Source: Piliocolobus tephrosceles (lineage: Eukaryota; Chordata; Mammalia; Primates; Cercopithecidae). Taken from it: a stretch of 64,000 nt of DNA. The notes beneath the pieces were generated by a model. That model was given only the letters and a program-made list of their open reading frames with translations. It did not search any database and had not been told where the DNA came from. Shown piece by piece: positions 1-11,500 of the stretch. The translations under genes were made by a program, and so were the position numbers. Where the stretch lies: the NCBI RefSeq assembly GCF_002776525.5, contig NC_045438.1:149150095-149214094 (forward strand). Direction: 5' to 3'. The first letter of the stretch is position 1, and the number at the start of each line of letters is the position of its first letter.

Positions 1-508
1 TACCAGTCCTTTCCTTTTTCATTATTGAATAATATTCCATTGTAGGGATATACCACATTTTGTTTATCCATTCAGTAGTTGTTGGACTTTTGTACTTTTT
101 CCACTTTTTTGTTATTTTCGTGTTATTCACATGAAAATATTGCTATGGGCATGTGCTTTAACTTCTCTTGGGCTGATACTTAGGAATAGAATTGCAGAGT
201 CACTTGGTAAATTTATGTGCTACACTGTTTCTGAAGTTGTTGAACCTGCTAAACTGTTTCCAAAGTGGTTGAAGCATTTTACATTCCCTCTAGCCATGTA
301 TAAACATTCCATTTTCTCCACATTCTAGTTAACCCTTGTCACTGTCTGTATTTTGGATTATGGCTATCTAGTGGGTATGAAATTATATCTCATTGTGATT
401 TGGATGTTCATTTTCCTAATAATTAATGACACTGAGCATCTTTTCATGTGTTTATTAGCATTCTTACATCTTTTTTTGGTGAAATATCTATTAAAATATT
501 TTGCTTGG
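1..508 (-). mobile_element. Old LINE-1 fragment (3' part of ORF2), antisense
   Basis: The plus strand reads like the reverse complement of the LINE-1 ORF2 3' region: a TATTCCAT-type stretch followed by a TATACCACATTTT-type stretch near 34-60, and TTTTCATGTGTTTATTAGC near 442. The same landmarks recur in the intact LINE-1 near 40160-40600. Many substitutions and stops show it is old and dead. It continues after the inserted RPL5 pseudogene and Alu, at about 1867. The exact subfamily cannot be set by eye. Confidence 0.8.
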
Positions 509-1515
509 TTTTTTATTTCTTTTTTTATTTGTTTAGTCAATAAGTTTATTGTCTTTATCTGAAAAATTCTCACAGAAAATTGTTCGGTTTGGCTCTTGGC
601 AGCCTGTTCCCGAGCTCTGAGGAAGCTTGTCTTCTTTTGGACTACCTGATCTTTCTTCTGGACAAGGGACATTTTCAGATGGTTCCACTTCTTTTTTTAA
701 ACGTCTTTCTTGGGCTTCTTCTCATAGACTGGATTATCTTATATAGCAGCATGAGCTTTCTTGTACATCTCCTTCATGTCTGAAGTTATGCTGTTCTTTA
801 TGTATTAAGAGAAATGTTTCTTGTAAGCATCTTCATCTTCTTCTATTAGGTGACACATGTAACCTGCAGTATTTGGATCCATAATGTGCTTTCAATGTAC
901 TTCTGTATTAAATTTCTTGCTTTCAGAATCATAAACAGGAAATCGTTTAATATTGTGAGGAATCAACAAATCTCCATCTACAGCTCCTTTCAGGACCCCA
1001 AAAAAGTTTAATGATAGTTCTGGCAAGGCCTGCATCCAAATAGCAGGTAAAGACACCTGGCTGACCATCAATGGTTTTTACATTGTATTCATCTCCAGTC
1101 ATCTCCACTTGGACTTCTTAGATCTTGTCCATGCCAAACCTAGCAAGAGGCCATAACAATATGCTGTAGCATAATTTGTCAGGCCAACCTTCACACCATA
1201 TTTTGGCAGTTCATATGCATAAGCTGCATACATTATCATATTCCCTCCTATATGGGCATAAGCAATTTGACAAATGATATCTCTATTTGTTACACAAACT
1301 ACCACCCTGTATTTAGGCATGGTGTACTTATTTTTATCCTATATCTCCAAGCATTTCTGAGCATAGTAATCAGTTTCACCCTGTTGTTGTCTTCTACATT
1401 TCACTTAGTATTTCTTAAAGTAGGCCTTACTCTTGACAACTTTAACAAACCCCATCCTGAGAAACAAAAACTCGTATCTGTGGCTCAACATAGACCCACA
1501 GGTCCAGCAACACTG
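509..1515 (-). pseudogene. RPL5: Processed pseudogene of ribosomal protein L5 (RPL5)
   Basis: Read on the minus strand this is an intronless, broken copy of the mRNA for 60S ribosomal protein uL18/RPL5. The ATG lies at 1455-1453 and is followed by a recognisable MGFVKVVK-type N-terminus. A conserved central block at 1320-1150 contains VTNRDIICQIAYA and ELPKYGVKVGLTNYA. The C-terminal block near 672-590 contains QKKTSFLRARE. A deletion of about 14 nt just after the GLLLA block shifts the frame, the codon after DKI reads as a stop, and other shifts follow, so no RPL5 protein can be made. The 3' UTR, an AATAAA signal (plus-strand TTTATT at 545-550) and an A-rich tail (T-rich on plus, about 509-536) are retained, which marks retroposition by LINE-1 machinery. 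It sits inside an old LINE-1. I could not define its target-site duplications. Confidence 0.9.
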
Positions 1516-1562
1516 GGGGTGGAGGGGAGGTGAGGTGGGGAAGAAGGCCTTTTACCTGTTTT

Positions 1563-1857
1563 TTGTTTTGTTTTGTTTTGAGATGGAGTCTTGCTCTGTT
1601 GCCCAGGCTAGAGTGCAGTTGCTTGATCTCGGCCTACTGCAAGCTCCGCCTCCCGGGTTCATGCCATTCTCCTGCCTCAGCTTCCCCAGTAATTGGGACT
1701 GCAGGCGCCCGCCACCATGTCTGGCTGTTTTGTATTTTTAATAGAGATGGGTTTCACCATGTTAGCCAGGATGGTCTCGATTTCCTGACCTTGTGATCCA
1801 CCCACCCCAGCCTCCCAAAGTGCAGGGATTACAGGCGTGAGCCACTGTGCCCAGCCT
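1563..1857 (-). mobile_element. Alu (AluY/S type), antisense
   Basis: Full-length antisense Alu: a TTTTG-rich tail, then GAGATGGAGTCTTGCTCTG, and a terminal TGAGCCACTGTGCCCAGCC. It is flanked by the duplication ACCTGTTTT at 1554-1562 and 1858-1866. It inserted at the 5' edge of the RPL5 pseudogene, so it separates the pseudogene from the resuming old LINE-1. Confidence 0.93.
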
Positions 1858-2355
1858 ACCTGTTTTAATTGAGTTGTCTTACTAAGTTGTAAATGCTCTT
1901 TATATATGTTGAATACAAGTTATTTATCAGATATCTCACTTGCAAATAATTTTTTTCTAGTATATGGCTTGTGTTCTCATTTCTTAGTGATGTCTTCTAA
2001 AGTGCAAAAGTTTTAAATTTTGATGAAATCAAATTTACCAATATTTTATTTTATGGATTGTGCTTTTTAGGTATCATATCTAAGAATGTGCTGCCTAACC
2101 CTTTATAGTATTAATATTAACTCAGACATTTAGGTTTATAATCCATTTGAATTTAACTTTTTTGTAGGATGTAAGATGAGTCTAAATTCATCTTTTTGCA
2201 GGTTGTTACCTAACTGACCCTGCACCATTTATTAAAAAGACCATCATTTCTCCCATTGAATAACCAGGGTGAAACTGATAACTTTGTTAGAAATTGATTG
2301 ACCTTAAATGTAAGGGTTTATTTTTGGACTATCAATTTTGTTTCACTGACTTGTA

Positions 2356-2733
2356 CAGATGTTCCTCAACTTATTATGGAGTTACATAGTAATAAACCCG
2401 TCATAAGTTGAAAATGTCATTAAGTCAAAAATGAACATTTTGTTGACATGATGGGATACAAAAACACAAAATACAATGCCAAAGAAGGCTGACAACACAG
2501 TTCATTGTAGAATATTGGTTGTTTGCCCTTGTTATTGCATGCCTGACTGGGAGCTGTGGCCCACCACCACTGCCCAGAATTGTGAGAGAATATTATACTA
2601 CATACTAGTAGCCAGGGAAAATAAATCTAACTTCAAAATTCAAGGTATGGTTTCTGCTGAATGCATAACATCATTCCATTGTAAAGTTAAAAAAAATTCA
2701 TAAGTCAAACCATTATAAGTTACAAACCGTCTG
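2356..2733. mobile_element. Tigger-like (TcMar/pogo) non-autonomous DNA transposon
   Basis: A 378-bp block interrupts the LINE-1. It begins after TA with CAGATGTTCCTCAACTTAT. Read in reverse complement its right end begins CAGACGGTTTGTAACTTAT, giving imperfect terminal inverted repeats of about 24 bp. The right flank is TG, probably a decayed TA. The motif 'CTCAACTTA..ATGG..AAACCC.TCATAAGTTGAAAAT' matches my memory of Tigger-related MER elements, but the subfamily is uncertain. It contains no transposase frame. Confidence 0.7.
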
Positions 2734-3500
2734 TGTGTTTATCCTTATGCCAGATTATTGTACCTTCATAGTAAATTTAAAAATCAGGAAGTGGAAGTTC
2801 TTCAACTTTGGATTTTTCCAAAACTGTTCTGGTTATTCTCATTCTTTTGCATTTCCATGTCAATTTTAAGACTACTAATTTGCAATAATTCTTGCTAGGA
2901 TTTTGTTAGGTACCACATTTAACCTGTAGTTTAATTTGAAGAGAATTGATATCTTAACAATATTGACTTTTACAATCCATAAACATGGAATGTTTCTCCA
3001 TTTATTAAAGTTTTTAATGTTTCTTTCAGATGTGTTTATAGTTTTTGGTGTTTAAGTCTTGTATTAATTTTGTTAAACTTATTTCTAATTACTTTATTAT
3101 TTTGATTCTATTATGATTAGAATTGTTTTTGTAATTTCATTTTCAGATTGTTAAGTGCTAGGATATGGAAATACAGCTGATTTTTGTATATTGATTTTGT
3201 ATTCTGCAAACTTGCTAATTTATTAGTTCTAGTAGCGTTTTGTAGATTCCTGAGAATTTTCTTCATACAGGATAATGTCATCTACAAATAAGAAAAGTTC
3301 AACTTGTTCATTTCCAAAGTAGATGCCATTTATTTCCATTGCCTAAATGCATTGGCCAGGACTTCCATGAATATGTTGAATAAAAGTGATAACAGCAGAA
3401 ACGCTTGTGTTGTTTCCAGTTTTAGGGGGAAAATATACTATTAAATACATTGTCAGCTGTAGGTTTTCTGTAGATGTCTTTTATTAGGCTAAAGAAGTTC

Positions 3501-3600
3501 ACCGTGTTAGCCAGGATGGTCTCAATCTCCTGACCTTGTGATCCACCTGTCTCAGCCTCTCAAAGTGCTGGGATTACAGATATGAGCCATCATGCTGGCC
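3501..3600 (-). mobile_element. Tail-less Alu left-monomer fragment, antisense
   Basis: About 100 bp matching only the 5' (left) arm of an Alu in antisense, from ACCGTGTTAGCCAGGATGG to a degraded CATGCTGGCC. The right arm, A-rich linker and poly(A) tail are absent. LINE-1 sequence resumes immediately at TTGTTGAGAG, apparently lacking about 15-18 bases of LINE-1. This is not an ordinary poly(A)-primed insertion with duplications. Confidence 0.8.
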
Positions 3601-3992
3601 TTGTTGAGAGTTTTAAATCATAAATGAGTGAGTTTTGTCAAATGCTTTTTCTGGCTTGATTGAGGTGGTTATGTATTTTTGTCCTTTATCCTATTAACGC
3701 GATATATTACATTAACCGATTTTTGGATGTTAAAGCAATTATGTGCTCCTGCGATACAGTGTCCTCGATTATGCTATATAATCCTTTTTACTTAATTCCT
3801 GGATTTGAATTGCTAAAATTTTGTTGAGGGTGTTTGTGTCAATATACATGAAATATATCAGTATAACTTTCTTTTATTGCAGTGTCTTTGATTAGTTTGT
3901 ATAACAGGGTAATACTGGCTTCACAGTATGAGTTAGAAACTATTCCCTTTTCTTCTATTACCTTGAATAGCTTGTGAAGTATTGGCATTAAT

Positions 3993-4287
3993 TTTTCTTT
4001 TTTCTTGTTTTGTTTCGTTTTTCTTTTGAGACAGAGTGTCACTCTGTCTCCCAGGCTGGAGTGCAGTGGCATGATCACGGCTCACTGCAGGCTCCACCTC
4101 CAAGGTTCACACCATTCTCCTGCCTCAGCCTCCCGAGTAGCTGGGACTACAGGCACCCACCACTGCGTCCAGATAATTTTTTGTATTTTTAATACAGATG
4201 GGGTTTCACCATGTTAGCCAGGATGGTCTCAATCTCCTGACCTTGTGATCCGCCCATTTCGTCCTCCCAAAGTGCAGGGATTACAGG
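3993..4287 (-). mobile_element. Alu, antisense, 5' end truncated
   Basis: T-rich tail with TTTTGTTTCG interruptions, then GAGACAGAGTGTCACTCTG, ending at GGGATTACAGG. It lacks roughly the last 20 bases of an antisense Alu (the 5' terminal GGCCGGG segment). It is inserted in the old LINE-1, which resumes at AGAAAGTAATCC. Confidence 0.9.
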
Positions 4288-5053
4288 AGAAAGTAATCCA
4301 GATATTTCAGCCTCTGGGCCTAGTTGTGTCTTCATGGGAAATTGTTTAGTTATTAATCCAATAGTTTTGCTTGTTATAAGTCTATTCAATTTTCTATATC
4401 TTCTTTAGTCAGTGTTAGTAATTTGTGTCTTTCTAGAAATTTGACCATTTCATCTTAGTTACCTAATTTGTTGGCACAAGTTTGTTCACAGTATTCTCCT
4501 TCTTTCAGTGTCTGTAGAGATTGTGTGATGTCCCCTCTTTAATTCCTGGTTTTGGTAATTTATATCTTTTCTCTCTTTTTTTCCCCTTAGTCAATTTTGT
4601 TGAACTTTTAAGGGGCCAACTATTGTTTGCATTAATTTTTCTTTAGTGCTTTCCGTTTTCCATTTCATGGATTTCTACTTCTTTTTTTTCTTTTTCTTTT
4701 TTTCTTTTCTCCAGGTGTATTTGTGCTTAGTTTGCTTTTCTTTTCTATTTTCTTAAGGTGAAAGATTAAGTTATTAATTTGATATATTTCTTATATTCTA
4801 CTATCAGGTTAAAGATACAAACGACTCTCTTCCTAAGCACTGCTTTTGCTGCATCCCATGAATTTTGATCGGTTGTTTTGTTTTCTTTCAGAATAAAATA
4901 TTCTAAGTTTCTTTGTGATTTCTTCTTGAACCCATGAGTTAGTAAGAAGTGTGTGGTTTAATTTTTTAATGTTTATGGATTTCCCAAATTTCTTTCAGTT
5001 TTTCCTTCTAATTTAATTCTGTTGTAGTTAGAGAACAGACTTGGTCTGCCCCA

Positions 5054-5347
5054 GGCTTTTTTAAATTTAAGAGAGTCTCACTCTGTTGCCCAGGCTGGAG
5101 TGCAGTGGCGTGATCTCAGCTCACTGCAAACTCCACCTCCCGGGTTCACGCCATTCTCCTGCCTCAGCCTCCTGCGTAGCTGTGACTACAGGGGTCCACC
5201 ACCATGCCTGGCTAATTTTTTGTATTTTTAGTAGAGATGGGGGTTTCACCATGTTAGGCAGGATCGTCTCAATCTCCTGACCTCATGATCCACCCGCCCC
5301 AGCCTCCCAAAGTGCTGGGATTATAGGCATGAACCACTGCACCCAGC
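5054..5347 (-). mobile_element. Alu, antisense
   Basis: Antisense Alu with a decayed tail (TTTTTTAAATTTAAG) leading into GAGTCTCACTCTGTTGCC and ending near ACTGCACCCAGCT. Possible imperfect duplications of CAGGCTTTTTT/CAGCCTTTTTA flank it. Inserted in the old LINE-1. Confidence 0.9.
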
Positions 5348-6366
5348 TCTCAGCCTTTTTAAGTTATTGAATCTTGTTTATTTCCTAGCATGTGATCTTT
5401 TCAAGAAAATGTATTATGTATGCTTTTAATCAGTTGAAAGAAAAATATACTTTTTAGTATGTAATTACCTTTATTGGTGGTCTTTATTTATTCATGTAAA
5501 TTTGAGTCACTGTCTAGTGTCATTTTCTTTCATCCTGAAGAACTTCCTTCAGTAATAATTTTCCCATTTTGTCTTTTTTTCTCCAAGACTTCCATTTCAT
5601 GTATTTTGATATGTTTAATGGTTTTCTATATATCTCTGCAGCTCTATTTATTTTTATTCATTTTTACTTTTGTCCTACAGATTAGATAATTTTTATTGAT
5701 CTATCTTATAAGTTTTCTGATTATTTCTCCTGCTAGCTCAAATCTGTTGTTGAATACCTCCAGTGAATTTTTATTTCATTTAATGTACTTTTTAATCCCC
5801 AAATTTCCATTTTCTTCTATTTAAAAAATAACTTTTACTACTTCATTTATATTCTCTATTTACTAGGTAATTGTCATCATGTTTTTCTTTAATTCTTTAA
5901 ACATGCTTTTCTAAATATTCTGTAAATGTAATTATGATAGTTGCTTTTTCTTCTAAGTCCAACTTGGGCCCTCACAAAGGTAGTTTCTAATAAACATCTC
6001 CTTTGCTCTGTATGAGTCACACTTCCTAGTTCTTTCATGGCTTGTAATCTCTTGTTGAAACTGAACATTTTGGATACTACATTGTTGAAATTCTGAATTC
6101 CAAATCCTCTCTCCTAGTGGTTGTATTTGATATTATTTTTTGCTTGCTTGCTTCCTTGTTTACTTGTTTTGTGACTTGCTTGGAATAATTCTGTGGAATC
6201 TATCTCATCATATAGTATAGCCACTGATGTCTCTGCTCAGTTTGTTGTTTATTAAATCTCTGTTTTCATTTTTAAACCTATCATTTTAGTGGTCACCTTT
6301 GGATCTATATAACATCATCAGTTAATAATTGGTAAGAGCTTGTGCTTAAACATTTTCTCTCAATAA
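5348..6366 (-). mobile_element. Old LINE-1, antisense, toward its 5' part (tentative beyond ~5760)
   Basis: Right after the Alu, TTATTGAATCTTG...CTAGCATGTGATCTTTT matches the antisense ORF2 endonuclease region, so the same LINE-1 continues. From about 5500 to 6366 the AT-rich text (CATCCTGAAGAACTTCC, AACATTTTGGATACTAC) resembles the ORF1/5' region of older L1M elements, but this is from memory and less sure. Confidence 0.55.
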
Positions 6367-6380
6367 AGTTTCCACCTTTT

Positions 6381-6687
6381 TGTTGTTTTCTTTTCTTTTC
6401 TTTTTGAGACGGAGTCTCACTCTCTCACCCAGGCTGGAGTGCACTGGTATGATCTCGGTTCACTGCAACCTCTGCCTCCCAGGTTCAAGTGCTTCTCCTG
6501 CCTCAGCCTTAGGAGTAGCTGGAATTACAGGCACATGCCACCATACCTAGCTAATTTTTGTATTTTTAGTAGAGATGGGGTTTCACCAGGTTGGCCAGAC
6601 TGGTCTTGAACAACTGACCTCAGGTGATCCACCTACCTTGGCCTCCGAAAGTTCTGGGATTACAGGCATGAGCTACTATGCCTGACC
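6381..6687 (-). mobile_element. Alu (AluS/J type), antisense
   Basis: Antisense Alu with a (TTTTC)n-type tail and terminal TGAGCTACTATGCCTGACC. Duplication AGTTTCCACCTTTT at 6367-6380 is matched by AGTTTCCACTTTT at 6688-6700. Moderately diverged. Confidence 0.93.
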
Positions 6688-6924
6688 AGTTTCCACTTTT
6701 ACCACTGGATCTGTGTATGGATTGGAGAACACATTTAAAGCTAAGACACTATTCTTCTCCAACTTTTACTTCCTATTGTACCTTTTCATGCCTCCTCCAA
6801 ATGTGTGTAAGGTCTCACATTCAATCTGGGGCATGCAGAGGAACAGGTTTTTCTCCAACCTTTCTGGCTCACCAGCTACCATTATTTTGCTTATCTATAA
6901 AACATGAGAGTTGAATTAAATGCC

Positions 6925-7231
6925 ATTTTTTTTTTTTTTTTTGAGACAGAATTTCACTCTTGTGGCCCAGGCTGGAGTGCAATAACATGATCTCAGCTCA
7001 CTGCAACCTCCTCCCCCTGGGTTCAAGCGATTTTCCTGCCTCAGCCTCCCGATTAGCTGGGATTACAGTCATGCACCACCATGCCCGGCTCATTTTGTAT
7101 TTTTTTTTTTTAGTAGAGACGGGGTTTCTCCATGTTGGTCAGGCTAATCCTGAACTCTCGACCTCAGGTGATCCACCCACCTCAGCCTCCCAAAGTGCTG
7201 GGATTACAGGCATGAGCCACCATGCCCGGCC
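6925..7231 (-). mobile_element. Alu, antisense
   Basis: T17 tail, then GAGACAGAATTTCACTCTTGTG, ending CCACCATGCCCGGCC. The middle A-rich linker is expanded (TTTTTTTTTTTT near 7101). A short duplication, TAAATG, is present on both sides (6917-6922 and 7232-7237). Confidence 0.93.
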
Positions 7232-7237
7232 TAAATG

Positions 7238-7918
7238 ATAATTTCTAAATTCCTTCCTGGCTGCAAATGTAAAACTCCTATGTACCATAGACACACTATT
7301 GTATTTGTTTTACTCTTGAAATAGTGCAGTGCTTCTCTCCTAGTAATAGTGGATCAGGAAATTTTGACTGTCTGCTAAGATCAACTGAAAAACCTGGACA
7401 CAGCATAAAAATACATCTTATTGATGCATTAGAAAGCTATTAAGGTAGTGAGGAATTATGGAAACCAAAACCAAGGAGAAGAATGAAAGCCAGAGGAAAA
7501 AAAATAATAAAAGCTTCCTTTGAGAGTTTCTTTTCTCCTCAGGCCATCATATATTCCAAAAGTTAGTGGCTGAGAGTCTAAGATCAACTGAATTTTTGCC
7601 AGATTTACAGATTTGGGAAAATAGAAGTTCCCAGACCAGCAAGGAAAGCATGGTGATGTAGTAAACTTCATGACTCTCAGTTGAAATCCCAAAGGGCTAC
7701 AATAAGGTGAAAAATAACCAAAAGGTTCTTGCAGAGGTTGAAACCCCAGCTACAAGTTATTTCAATTCATGATTAGATTAAGATAATTTAGCATTACAAG
7801 TATTCCTGACTGCCTGCCAAAAGCAAACATAAGTTCCTATTAAAGAAAGCTATCATTCTAGGTTTCAGATTATCTCTACATTTTATAAAAATGCAATATC
7901 CTACACTCAATTGAAAAT
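7238..7918. other. Unique sequence, no gene seen
   Basis: About 680 bp with no recognisable repeat family and no convincing exon. Open frames here are short and lack family resemblance. Confidence 0.5.
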
Positions 7919-8098
7919 AACCAGGATCTGTGGCTTACCCTTTTGGTCCCAGCTACTCAGGAGACTGAGGTAGGAGGACTGCTTGAGCTCAGGAGCTAGA
8001 GGCTGAAGTGAACCATGATCATGCCACTGCACTCCAGCCTGGGTGACAAAGTGAGACCCCGTCCCTAAAACAACAACAAAACCAAAAACCAAAAAACA
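7919..8098 (+). mobile_element. Internally deleted Alu (AluJ-like), sense
   Basis: A decayed Alu start (CAGGATCTGTGGCTTACCC) is joined directly to the right-arm sequence TCCCAGCTACTCAGGAGAC and ends with ACTCCAGCCTGGGTGACAAAG and an AACAACAACAAAACC tail. The left-arm middle and linker are missing. Divergence suggests an old AluJ or a free-monomer-like derivative. Confidence 0.8.
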
Positions 8099-8252
8099 GG
8101 AGAACGAAGACACATGACTGAAGGCTGAGTATCAAGAGAAATAAGAAATTAAAAAAATGCCTAGAGGGTATCTGGAAAATGGAATTTGTTGGCAAGGATT
8201 TGAAAATATCTATTCTTACTATGTTCAAAATTCAGATTAAGATTTTTGTCTG

Positions 8253-8547
8253 GACCGGGTGCGGTGGCTCATGCCTGTAATCCCAGCACTTTGGGAGGCC
8301 AAGGCAAGCAAATCATGAGGTCAGGAGATCGAGACCACCCTGGCTAACATGGTGAAACCCCATCTCTACTAAAAATACAAAAAATTAGCTGGGTGTGGTG
8401 GCGGGCACCTGTAGTCCCAGCTACTCAGGAGGCTGAGGCAAGAGAATGGCGTGAACCCGGGAGGCAGAGCTTGCAGTGAGCCGAGATTGCACCACTGCAC
8501 TCCAGCCTGGGTGACAGAGCGAGACTCCGTTTCCAAAAAAAAAAAAC
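8253..8547 (+). mobile_element. AluY, sense
   Basis: Full-length sense Alu from GACCGGGTGCGGTGGCTC to an A12 tail, with AluY-type GGCAGAGCTTGCAGTGAGC and ATCATGAGGTCAGGAGATCG. Duplication AGATTTTTGTCTG (8240-8252) is matched by AGATTTTTATCTG (8548-8560). Confidence 0.93.
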
Positions 8548-8560
8548 AGATTTTTATCTG

Positions 8561-9620
8561 AAACTAAAACATATTTAAAAAGAAAAAACTGAATGGAAAT
8601 TCAAGAATTTTAAAAACAATAACATATTTAACGTAGATAAATTGAAGAAAGAGAGAAATATTGTCCTGAAAAATATGACCAAAAACCTCAAATTGAAGTC
8701 AAAAAGAATAAAATTGGACTGTAAGAGAAAGAAGAAAAATAGTGAAAAGGACTGAGATACATATAGTTGCAATACTGGAAGGAGAAGAGAAAGACAATGT
8801 GGTAGAAGCAATATTTCAAGAGACAATGGTTGGGAGTTTTCCAAAACCAGTAAAAGATATAAAGCCCAATATTATAAAAGGCCTATAAACTCCAGCACTA
8901 TAAATATAAAGAAAATTATATTTAGGACATCACAGCAAAGTTGCTGAAAGCCAAAATCATAGAAGAAATCCTAAAACTGGACAGAGAAAAATGATATTAC
9001 CTTCATTGAAGAGAAAAATTATACTAACAGTTGTCTTCACTAAAAAAATAAAAAAATAAACGCAGAAGCAAGAATACAATGAGATTATAGCTCCAAAATA
9101 ATGAGAGCAAACAACTACAAACCTGAAGTTCCATATTCAGTGAAAATATCTTTTGAAAGTGAAAGTGGTAACAAAGACATCGCCAGAGTCTAGGTAAGGC
9201 AATAGAGTGGTAAGAACTTTTCGCTAAAGACATTTAATGAAAATTATAAAAAGCACTTTTTAGGAAGACAATAAATAATCTCAGAAGATATTCAGAGATG
9301 CAAAAAGGAAGGAAGAGCAAGAAAAAGGATAAATATGCATCTAAATCTAAGTTGATATTGACTATGTAAGACAATAATAAATTATAATATCTGTGGAATG
9401 TTAAAATATGTAGAATTAAAATACATAAGAAGATAATAATGTATGAAAAGAGATGGTGATAAATGGAATTTAAATGTTCTTAGGATTTTGCATTGTCTAG
9501 CAAAAGGTGAAAGTACACATTTTTATTAGACTTTTCTAAGGCAAAGGATTTTGTCATCTCTAGGAAATAATGTTAAGAAAATTTGTTAAGTAAATTCAAG
9601 TAAGTTTAAGTAAATTCTGA
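8561..9620 (+). mobile_element. Degraded LINE-1 / HAL1-like remnant, sense (tentative)
   Basis: A-rich text with the content of old L1M/HAL1 ORF2-like consensus: CATCACAGCAAAGTTGCTGAAAGCCAAA, then GAGAAAAATTATACTAACAG, then AGTTCCATATTCAGTGAAAATATC near 9126. The order and strand fit a sense element. It is too decayed to place ends or subfamily. Confidence 0.5.
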
Positions 9621-10149
9621 ATGTCTAGTAGTCTCTTGCCAATTTTAAATTTTGGTATGTTTCTCTATTTGGATATGGTACATATGAAAAAAATTTTAAA
9701 AATTGACATTTCAAGGAAAACTGCAAAGAATCATCCAAAAACTAAAATTCAACTTTATATTTATTTATCTGCTTAGAGAAAATTACCTGAAGATGACTTT
9801 GAAGCAAAAGATAATCCCTGTTTTGAAGTTGGAAGTTTTGGAAAGGACACAGCCATTTTAATCCATTGCTGGCTGGAGAGCATAAGGTACAAATCTAATT
9901 ACTATGCTTTCACAGCAGTGCATATGAATTCATGCTTTTAACAGGCCAATTTGCTTGAAAGGCTGTGAATCATTTCCTAAGTTTGGGTATTATTACCTGT
10001 CTTCAAATAAAGGCAGGTGCAGAAGAGATAACTGAAAGAAAAAGGGATAGATGACTTGGTCTTGACTGGACAGTTCTGTGACCCAGTTGGGATAGAAGGT
10101 TCTTGAAGGTAGGAATCAGTGCCTATGTTCACGGGTAGTTCTTGGAAGG
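9621..10149. other. Unique sequence, no gene seen
   Basis: AT-rich sequence with no repeat or exon that I can support. Confidence 0.45.
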
Positions 10150-10378
10150 AGCTAATTGTTGTGTAGAGGAAAAGGACGCTGACTGGGCTGAGACACAGAT
10201 AAGGAGGGTTGCCATCTTGTTTCTACTACTGACTAGCTTTGTGTCGTTGGGAAAGTCATTTTGTAACTCTAATCATTAGTTTTCTTTTCAGTAATATGGG
10301 CTCATAGATTTAGTGTGAGAACTGGTAATGTGTATGAAAGCGTTTTGTAAACAGAAAAGTATATACAAGTGTAGGGTA
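10150..10378 (+). repeat. MIR SINE, sense
   Basis: Diverged MIR. The order GTTTCTACTACTGACTAGCTTTGTG, then TGGGAAAGTCATTTTGTAACTC, then TTCAGTAATATGGGCTCATAG follows the MIR core ('tgccacttactagctgtgtgacc...cagtttcctcatctgtaaaatggg'). Confidence 0.65.
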
Positions 10379-11486
10379 TTATTTTTGTTTCAAAACATAC
10401 GTCACACAATCCAAATCAAGAGTATTTATCAGTAGTTACAAAGAGGTGAACAAATTTATGGTAAGTATGAAACAGCCAAACTGCAAAACTAGTTAAAACT
10501 AGTTGCTTAAATACCTCTTGGGGAAAAAAAAAAAAACAAATTTTCATAGTCAGTAGGCCATGGGAAGAATTTTTTTACACTGATAGTACTACAGAACTGT
10601 CAGCTTCTAAATTTGATTCTCTTTCATTAGGTGATCTGTTAGATTCAGTGTCTATTTTACTCAGGTTCTTGTAAAACATCCAAGAAAACACCCAAAAACA
10701 GAATGTTCACATGATCAGATTTTCAATAACCCGTTAAGTAGCTTAATGCATAACTTTATGAGCAAATCATATATTATCAAAGGAGAAACAAATATATCCA
10801 TTTAGATTGTTTTATTTTTCATGTTTAGACCAATTGATTTGTTATTCTGGGATGATGAACAACAATATTTTCTTATCTAATTTAAAGAAGCATAGGGAAA
10901 TTGTGTTTGGAAATGTATTATATTTAGATTTCTGAGAAAATATGAAAGTGTAAAATTTCGAGCTACTGAGCATGGAGTTTCCAAAAGACCTTTCATTTCA
11001 GCCTCTTAGGTTTTCTGTGTGGAATACAGATGTGAGGAAAGATAGCCTTTCCTGATGTTCTGACGTTCATATCTACTGTGATTTTATTTAAAGAATCAGG
11101 TTTTGTTAGCTTGGAAAAAGATGGAAGACCAGAATGAGAGAAAGGCAAGATACTTTTCAAGTGACTCTTATTACATGTTGGAAAGCCTTGTTTTGTTTTT
11201 TCAAAATACTTTTTGTATCAATGGCCATATAAGTGATTTTGAAATAATTATAAATATGTGGACCTGATGAGGTATTTTCCTTATTAATGACACGCAGAAA
11301 TTTGTGGTGTTTAATATTTTATGATACCAAGTATCATTAGATCATAATAATGCATTGGTTATTAAATAAATGACTAAGTTATATATTTTGGAGAGAGATT
11401 TCAAGAGGTAGACTGGATAAGGCTCAGATTATAGTCTTAAAGAGTTAATAAATTATGAAGTCCTATATCAAAAATAAAGAAATAAC
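10379..11486. other. Unique AT-rich sequence, no gene seen
   Basis: About 1.1 kb with no recognisable repeat and no convincing exon. One A13 run near 10521-10534. Confidence 0.5.
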
Positions 11487-11500
11487 TACTATGGCTTCTT

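Larger units (their letters stand above)
1867..5053 (-). mobile_element. Old LINE-1 ORF2 body, antisense, with nested insertions
   Basis: Continuation of the fragment at the window start. Antisense landmarks of ORF2 appear in the right order, for example the region around CCATTTATTAAAAAGACC (2225), the CTGCAAACTTGCTAATTTATTAG region (3205) and the stretch near 4850 on CTGCATCCCATGAATTTTGAT. It is interrupted by a DNA transposon (2356-2733), an Alu fragment (3501-3600) and an Alu (3993-4287). Substitutions and indels throughout make it non-functional. Confidence 0.85.

Noticed and set aside
4005..4217. Open frames within Alus (also 5086-5280, 11455-11682, 37901-38194, 58837-59094 and others)
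   Set aside because: They read the antisense Alu body (LECSG..SAHC..LPGS text). This is the common Alu artefact, not genes.
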